In this document: piece by piece, positions 60,080-64,000 of the stretch
How positions within the stretch are numbered: the stretch's first letter is position 1
Layout: each line of letters starts with the position of its first letter
DNA from: Pseudomonas kitaguniensis
GTDB lineage: Bacteria; Pseudomonadota; Gammaproteobacteria; Pseudomonadales; Pseudomonadaceae
Length of the DNA stretch: 64,000 bases
Assembly: GCF_009296165.1 (NCBI RefSeq)
Contig: NZ_VUAZ01000019.1
Span: forward strand, 1-64,000
Reading direction: 5' to 3'
The notes under the pieces: generated by a model
Seen by the model: the letters and a program-made list of their open reading frames with translations, nothing else
Told to the model about the DNA's origin: nothing
Databases searched by the model: none
Translations under genes and position numbers: made by a program

Positions 60080-60166
60080 GTTTGCACGTGATTTTTCGAG
60101 CCATTGCGCAGACAACAGCGCCAGGGTTCGCATAACCGTCAGCGAGAAGGCTGCGAGGAGAACGAC

Positions 60167-60910
60167 ATGAACGCAAAAGTCTGGCTGGTGGGCGCAGGGC
60201 CTGGTGACCCGGAGTTATTGACCCTCAAGGCAGTGCGCGCGCTGCGCGAGGCCGACGTGGTGCTGATCGATGATTTGGTGAATGCGGCGGTACTTGAACA
60301 CTGCGTTAACGCGCGGGTGATTACCGTGGGTAAGCGCGGCGGTTGCCGTTCGACCCCGCAGGATTTTATCCACCGCCTGATGCTGCGTTACGCACGCCAA
60401 GGCAAGTGCGTGGTACGCCTGAAGGGCGGTGACCCGTGTATTTTTGGTCGCGGCGGCGAAGAGGCGATGTGGCTGCGCGAACGCGGGGTTGACGTTGAAC
60501 TGGTCAACGGGATCACAGCGGGTTTGGCGGGCGCAACGAATTTTGATATTCCGCTGACGTTGCGCGGTGTAAGCCGCGGCGTAACGCTGGTCACGGCGCA
60601 TACTCAGGATGACAGCAGCTTGAACTGGCGCGCACTGGCCGAGGGCGGAACCACGTTAGTCGTGTATATGGGCGTGGCGAAGCTTGAAGAGGTCCGTCAA
60701 CAGCTGCTCGACGGCGGAATGGCTGCGGACATGCCGGTGGCCATGATCGAAAATGCATCGCTGCCGCAACAGCGTGAATGCCGCAGCGACCTGTCACACA
60801 TGCATAGGGATGCACTGGCGTTCGCTCTGAAGAGCCCGGCCATTTTGGTGATCGGCAGTGTTGCCGCCACTGCGCAGGCAGCGTGCGTTGCAGCATCAGC
60901 CAGCGCCTGA
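60167..60910 (+). CDS. cobA: uroporphyrinogen-III C-methyltransferase
   Basis: This SAM-dependent enzyme makes precorrin-2 from uroporphyrinogen III, the first step to siroheme and cobalamin. It has 247 residues. VWLVGAGPGDPELLTLKAV at the N-terminus and VVRLKGGDPCIFGRGGEE near residue 85 are SUMT motifs. There is no CysG dehydrogenase/chelatase part. Its leader places it in the nitrate regulon, which fits a supply of siroheme to nitrite reductase. In P. aeruginosa nirBD and nasC lie between the kinase and cobA, but here they are absent. Confidence 0.94.
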   Translation: MNAKVWLVGAGPGDPELLTLKAVRALREADVVLIDDLVNAAVLEHCVNARVITVGKRGGCRSTPQDFIHRLMLRYARQGKCVVRLKGGDPCIFGRGGEEAMWLRERGVDVELVNGITAGLAGATNFDIPLTLRGVSRGVTLVTAHTQDDSSLNWRALAEGGTTLVVYMGVAKLEEVRQQLLDGGMAADMPVAMIENASLPQQRECRSDLSHMHRDALAFALKSPAILVIGSVAATAQAACVAASASA

Positions 60911-60924
60911 GGCAAATTACAGGC

Positions 60925-60956
60925 GAAAAAAAGCCCGGCCTAAGCCGGGCTTTTTT
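60925..60956. terminator. bidirectional terminator between cobA and oprF
   Basis: AAGCCCGGC-CTAA-GCCGGGCTT with an A run before and TTTTTT after. It ends both convergent transcripts. Confidence 0.92.
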
Positions 60957-60970
60957 CTACCACTCAATAA

Positions 60971-61954
60971 TTACTGAGCAGCTTGTGCTTCAACCGAGGC
61001 TTCTACGCGACGGTTAACAGCGCGGCCAGCTTCAGTTGCGTTATCAGCAACTGGGCGGGATTTGCCGTAACCAACCGAGCTTACACGGTTAGGAGCGATG
61101 CCGTCTTTGACCAGAACTTGCTTGACCGCGTCAGCACGACGCTGGGACAGCTTCTGGTTGTAAGCGTCAGGACCGACGGAGTCAGTGTGACCTTCAACAA
61201 CGGTGGTAGTTTGTGGGTACTGTTTCATAAAGTCAGCGAGGTTTTTCACGTCGCCGTAGCTGTTAGGCTTAACAACCGACTTGTCGAAGTCGAACTTCAC
61301 GTCCAGCTCAACACGAACAACCTGAGCAACTGGAGCTTCTGGCTCTGGAGTTGGCTCTGGAGCTGGTGCTGGGGTAGGAGCTGGAGCTACTGCGCCAGCG
61401 TTACCGCCGAAGTTCACACCCAGGCCGACCAGTGCGGAGTAATCCCACTTGCCGTTGTCCAGAGCGTAGTCAGCTTCAACACCGGCACGAGCGTACAGGT
61501 TGTTGGTGAAGTAGTACTTCACACCAGCGCCAGCGATAGCCAGGGTGGACTGGTCGCGACCGCTGTGGCCGTCAGCTTGAACGTTGGTACGGCTCTGGTG
61601 GCCGAAACCGCCTTCAACGTACGGACGCAGGCTGTCAACGCCAGCCTGACCGAAGTGGTACTGAGCAGTCAGGCTGCCAGTGTCGCCTTTGATCTTCTGG
61701 TTGCCAGTACCGTCGTTCGAACGGGTGTGGTTAGTCTTGTCGTACGACAGGTTCAGCTCCAGGTCGTCGGTCAAGAAGTAACCAATACGAGCGCCTGGGT
61801 TGAAGCCGTCTTCGATGTGCTTAACGCTATCGTTGAACTGCTTTTTGTAGAACAGCTCGCCTTCAACTGCGCCTTGGCCTTGTGCCAGTGCGCCGAAAGA
61901 AGTAGCGGCAATAAGAGTACCAATGGCCAAGCCCAAGGTGTTTTTCAGTTTCAT
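60971..61954 (-). CDS. oprF: major outer membrane porin OprF
   Basis: OprF is the main non-specific porin and peptidoglycan-linked structural protein of Pseudomonas. It has 327 residues. A signal peptide ends near FGALAQG. An eight-strand beta-barrel domain follows (about 25-185), then a Pro/Ala/Glu linker (PAPTPAPAPEPTPEPEAP), and an OmpA-like peptidoglycan-binding domain with VVEGHTDSVGPDAYNQKLSQ. The codon bias is very strong (mostly CTG, GGT, AAC), which fits high expression. sigX lies just upstream. Confidence 0.97.
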   Translation of the reverse strand: MKLKNTLGLAIGTLIAATSFGALAQGQGAVEGELFYKKQFNDSVKHIEDGFNPGARIGYFLTDDLELNLSYDKTNHTRSNDGTGNQKIKGDTGSLTAQYHFGQAGVDSLRPYVEGGFGHQSRTNVQADGHSGRDQSTLAIAGAGVKYYFTNNLYARAGVEADYALDNGKWDYSALVGLGVNFGGNAGAVAPAPTPAPAPEPTPEPEAPVAQVVRVELDVKFDFDKSVVKPNSYGDVKNLADFMKQYPQTTTVVEGHTDSVGPDAYNQKLSQRRADAVKQVLVKDGIAPNRVSSVGYGKSRPVADNATEAGRAVNRRVEASVEAQAAQ

Positions 61955-62061
61955 CCGTTAAATCCCCATCTGGTGATTGTAAAGCAGTCCCACAAACCGG
62001 GGGACAACTCGGCGACAAGTCTAACAGAACTTGCCTACACGTAAGAGATATTTGCCACGCA

Positions 62062-62652
62062 CTAAGTTTCAGTCTCGCCCGCAAATTTCTCACGTAATTT
62101 ATCAAGAGCACGTTTGTAACGCATTTTTGTAGCACTCAAGCCCATATGCATGATGTCAGCAATCTCCTGAAACTCGAGCTCTGCGACGAATCGCAGCACC
62201 AGAATTTCCCGGTCAATTGGATTCACATGCACCAGCCAGCGATCGAGTCCGGCCTTTTCCTCGGGTACCGGCGCCTTTTCTTCAGACGCTTCCTCAAGGG
62301 GGTCCAGACTCAAAGCGTCCATCAAGCGACGCTTTCGCCGTTCCTTCCGATACTGTGTGATGCATTCGTTGTACGTGATGCTGTACAGCCAGGTCTTGAA
62401 CTTCGATTTACCCTCGAAATTCTTCAAGCCATACAACACCTTAAGCATCACTTCCTGACAGACATCGTCCGCATCTCTATCGTTCCCCAAATATCTTGAA
62501 CAAACGTTGAACAGAGTGCGTTGATACCTGCGCATTAATTCTTCGTACGCACGGGTTACGTGAAAAAGCTCCGTGTGTGCACGCGCGACCAGCTCCTCAT
62601 CAGAGAGCTCACGGGGGTCATAGCGCGTGGACAGCGTTTGGGCTTTATTCAA
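62062..62652 (-). CDS. sigX: ECF sigma factor SigX
   Basis: SigX is an extracytoplasmic-function sigma factor that drives oprF and membrane lipid genes in Pseudomonas. It has 196 residues. Region 2 has YLGNDRDADDVCQEVMLKVLYG with SKFKTWLYSITYNECI. Region 4 has LVLRFVAELEFQEIADIMHMGLSATKMRYKRALDKLR. It lies 107 bases before oprF. No anti-sigma gene is adjacent, in keeping with the known SigX locus. Confidence 0.95.
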   Translation of the reverse strand: MNKAQTLSTRYDPRELSDEELVARAHTELFHVTRAYEELMRRYQRTLFNVCSRYLGNDRDADDVCQEVMLKVLYGLKNFEGKSKFKTWLYSITYNECITQYRKERRKRRLMDALSLDPLEEASEEKAPVPEEKAGLDRWLVHVNPIDREILVLRFVAELEFQEIADIMHMGLSATKMRYKRALDKLREKFAGETET

Positions 62653-62736
62653 AACAAATCGTGCCGACAGTCAGGTCAATGTGCGCTACACCCGGTCAGC
62701 CGGGTTTGCGGCGGCGTACATTAGCAGGATGCCGGG

Positions 62737-63561
62737 TTAGCGGCTACTGACCTGCTGTTCCAGGAGAATCCGATTGGACAGCGACACCAGGTCCCCGTCA
62801 TCGGTCAGCACCGTCGTCTTGACTGTGCCGATCTCCTCAATTTGCCCTTCGACCTCGCCCACACGTATCTGTTGCCCAACCTGATACAGCTCACGCACGT
62901 AGATCCCCGCAAGGATCTGACCGGCAATTTGCCGGCTCCCCAAACCCATGGCCAGCGCAACAGCCAGACCAACGGTAATCAAAACAATCACGATCACGTG
63001 GTTGAGCAGGTCGGTTTTGACCTCCAACTGGCTGATCGCGACGGAAATACTGATGATGATCACCAGCCCCTGAGCAATTCGCCCCAGGCCCGCAGCATAG
63101 TCGAGCCCCACACCTTCGGCAGCCCCGCGCACCAGCCCATTCGCCAGTTGCGCCAGCAAAACGCCTACCAACAGCACCAGCGCGCCGCCAAAAACTTTCG
63201 GCAAATACAGCGCAAGCATGTCGAGCGTAGCTGAAACTCGCTCAAGTCCAAGCGATTGAGCTGCAGAAACCAGAAAAATAAGCAAAACAAACCAATAGAC
63301 GATCTTCCCGACCAGGGTAGAGATCGGCACTTGCAGCCCGGCGCGGCCTAACAGCTTAGTCAGGCCGGTGCCTCCCATCAATCGGTCAAGGCCCAGTTTT
63401 GCGAGTAATTTGGAGAGCAAGGTGTCGAGCAGCTTGGCCACCACAAAACCCAACAACACCAGCACCAGTGCGCCAAACAGGTTGGGAATGAAATTCGCCA
63501 CCTTCGTCCACAGCGCAGTCATCGCGGTGAACAGGCTCTGGGTCCAGAGATTAATTTCCAT
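62737..63561 (-). CDS. cmpX: mechanosensitive ion channel family protein CmpX
   Basis: This is an inner-membrane MscS-like protein of 274 residues. About five helices, including GALVLVLLGFVVAKLLDTLL and KVFGGALVLLVGVLLAQLANG, precede a C-terminal soluble segment with VGEVEGQIEEIGTVKTTVLTDDGDLVSLSN, the MscS beta domain signature. The start MEINLWTQSL is preferred over an in-frame TTG two codons before it. In P. aeruginosa its loss alters SigX activity and envelope stress. It follows crfX by two bases. Confidence 0.92.
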   Translation of the reverse strand: MEINLWTQSLFTAMTALWTKVANFIPNLFGALVLVLLGFVVAKLLDTLLSKLLAKLGLDRLMGGTGLTKLLGRAGLQVPISTLVGKIVYWFVLLIFLVSAAQSLGLERVSATLDMLALYLPKVFGGALVLLVGVLLAQLANGLVRGAAEGVGLDYAAGLGRIAQGLVIIISISVAISQLEVKTDLLNHVIVIVLITVGLAVALAMGLGSRQIAGQILAGIYVRELYQVGQQIRVGEVEGQIEEIGTVKTTVLTDDGDLVSLSNRILLEQQVSSR

Positions 63562-63563
63562 AT

Positions 63564-63809
63564 TCAATCAGCCTTATCAGCAGTGCGAGCAACAGGTTTA
63601 CGACGGGAAACCGGGGATACATGGGCCGAACCATTGTTCAGGGCCATCATCAACGCCGGCAACCAGCGACCGAGCAGACCGAACAGGTCACCCGCCCCCA
63701 CCTGACGGTTGGCGGTTTTCAACACGCGGCCCAGGCATGCGTCGTCGTCACGGTTGGACGGCGAAGCATTGAGCATGTCACGTAAAGACTGTTCGAACGG
63801 ATCGTGCAT
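63564..63809 (-). CDS. crfX: CrfX protein
   Basis: This is an 81-residue soluble protein of unknown role conserved upstream of cmpX in Pseudomonas. MHDPFEQSLRDMLNASPSNRDDDACL begins the protein, and a hydrophobic helix (GLLGRWLPALMMALN) lies in the middle. The name follows the known cmaX-crfX-cmpX-sigX-oprF order in P. aeruginosa and P. fluorescens. It is only two bases from cmpX, implying co-transcription. Confidence 0.83.
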   Translation of the reverse strand: MHDPFEQSLRDMLNASPSNRDDDACLGRVLKTANRQVGAGDLFGLLGRWLPALMMALNNGSAHVSPVSRRKPVARTADKAD

Positions 63810-63895
63810 AAAGACCTCTCGCAAGTGTTTTAAAAGACGAGGGCAAAATTCCTGAGGTCACATAAGACCTTTACTACGTTCAGGTCATATTCAGC

Positions 63896-64000
63896 TCAAA
63901 CCCAGCGCAATCGTCGAAACAGCCACCACTGCCCCAGTGCTACAGCCACCATCATCAGGCACGCAATCATAAAACCATAAGGGCTTGCAGAGAACGGAAT
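63896..64000 (-). CDS. cmaX: CmaX, CorA-family divalent cation transporter (C-terminus only)
   Basis: The last 34 residues and stop codon of a gene cut by the window end are visible on the minus strand: IPFSASPYGFMIACLMMVA and then WLFRRLRWV. This is the end of a CorA/ZntB transporter: the loop after the GMN-type motif, the final membrane helix and a basic tail. It would move magnesium or a related cation. Position upstream of crfX matches cmaX of P. aeruginosa. Confidence 0.75.
   Translation of the reverse strand: MPFSASPYGFMIACLMMVAVALGQWWLFRRLRWV

Overview
The window is chromosomal DNA of a fluorescent pseudomonad, most likely the Pseudomonas fluorescens group. This rests on gene order: ccoNOQP twice, then ccoGHIS, hemN, anr, apt, recR, ybaB, dnaX, ffs, ligA, zipA, smc, xdhABC and guaD, with a second block of nasS, nasT, nasA, a kinase, cobA, oprF, sigX, cmpX, crfX and cmaX. 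High GC, a 4.5S RNA of Pseudomonas type and REP/BIME palindromes of fluorescens type agree. There is no tRNA, rRNA, IS element, prophage or CRISPR array. Nearly all of it is core genome.

Region 1 (1-17.5 kb) is a microaerobic respiration block. It has two tandem cbb3 oxidase operons, a small Phd/VapC-type toxin-antitoxin pair, and the oxidase assembly genes ccoG, ccoH, ccoI and ccoS. A SafE-like membrane protein, hemN and the oxygen sensor gene anr follow. Good ANR boxes lie before the first ccoN and before hemN but not before the second ccoN, so one oxidase is probably oxygen-controlled and the other more constitutive. ccoI carries a 1-base frameshift near its 3' end.

Region 2 (17.5-33.7 kb) is DNA maintenance and envelope: recR, an oxidoreductase, ybaB, dnaX, a DUF2167 protein, an SH3 protein, an N-acetylmuramidase, ffs, a zinc peptidase-like protein, ligA, zipA and smc. 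smc is also frameshifted by one base. Both frameshifts fit loss of one G from a G run and are probably sequence errors.

Region 3 (33.7-43.1 kb) is purine catabolism: a GntR regulator divergent from xdhA, then xdhB, xdhC and guaD, a second GntR regulator and a BenE-like permease. Two matched inverted repeats overlap the predicted xdhA promoter. BIMEs fill the gaps between genes.

Region 4 (43.1-52.1 kb) holds yggL, dacB, a CHASE-PAS-PAS-GGEEF diguanylate cyclase, rlmKL, rmf and pyrD.

Region 5 (52.1-54.8 kb) is a three-gene set resembling pieces of a SPI-1 type III secretion system: an InvG-like secretin, a short HilA-like DNA-binding protein and an IagB-like lytic transglycosylase, with no other secretion genes nearby. 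The secretin lacks the usual C-terminal VPxLGxIPxxGxLF-type motif.

Region 6 (54.8-60.9 kb) is nitrate assimilation control and is the most informative part. nasS-nasT, nasA-kinase and cobA each have a GG-N10-GC sigma-54 promoter. The nasA and cobA leaders each contain two hairpins with hexanucleotide loops (A at position 1, G at position 4), the second overlapping a rho-independent terminator. This is the ANTAR antitermination design read by NasT, so siroheme synthesis appears tied to nitrate sensing. nirBD and the nitrate reductase gene are absent here. A PP2C-phosphatase/Ser-Thr-kinase fusion is co-transcribed with nasA.

Region 7 (60.9-64 kb) is the cmaX-crfX-cmpX-sigX-oprF envelope-stress cluster, with cmaX cut by the window end.
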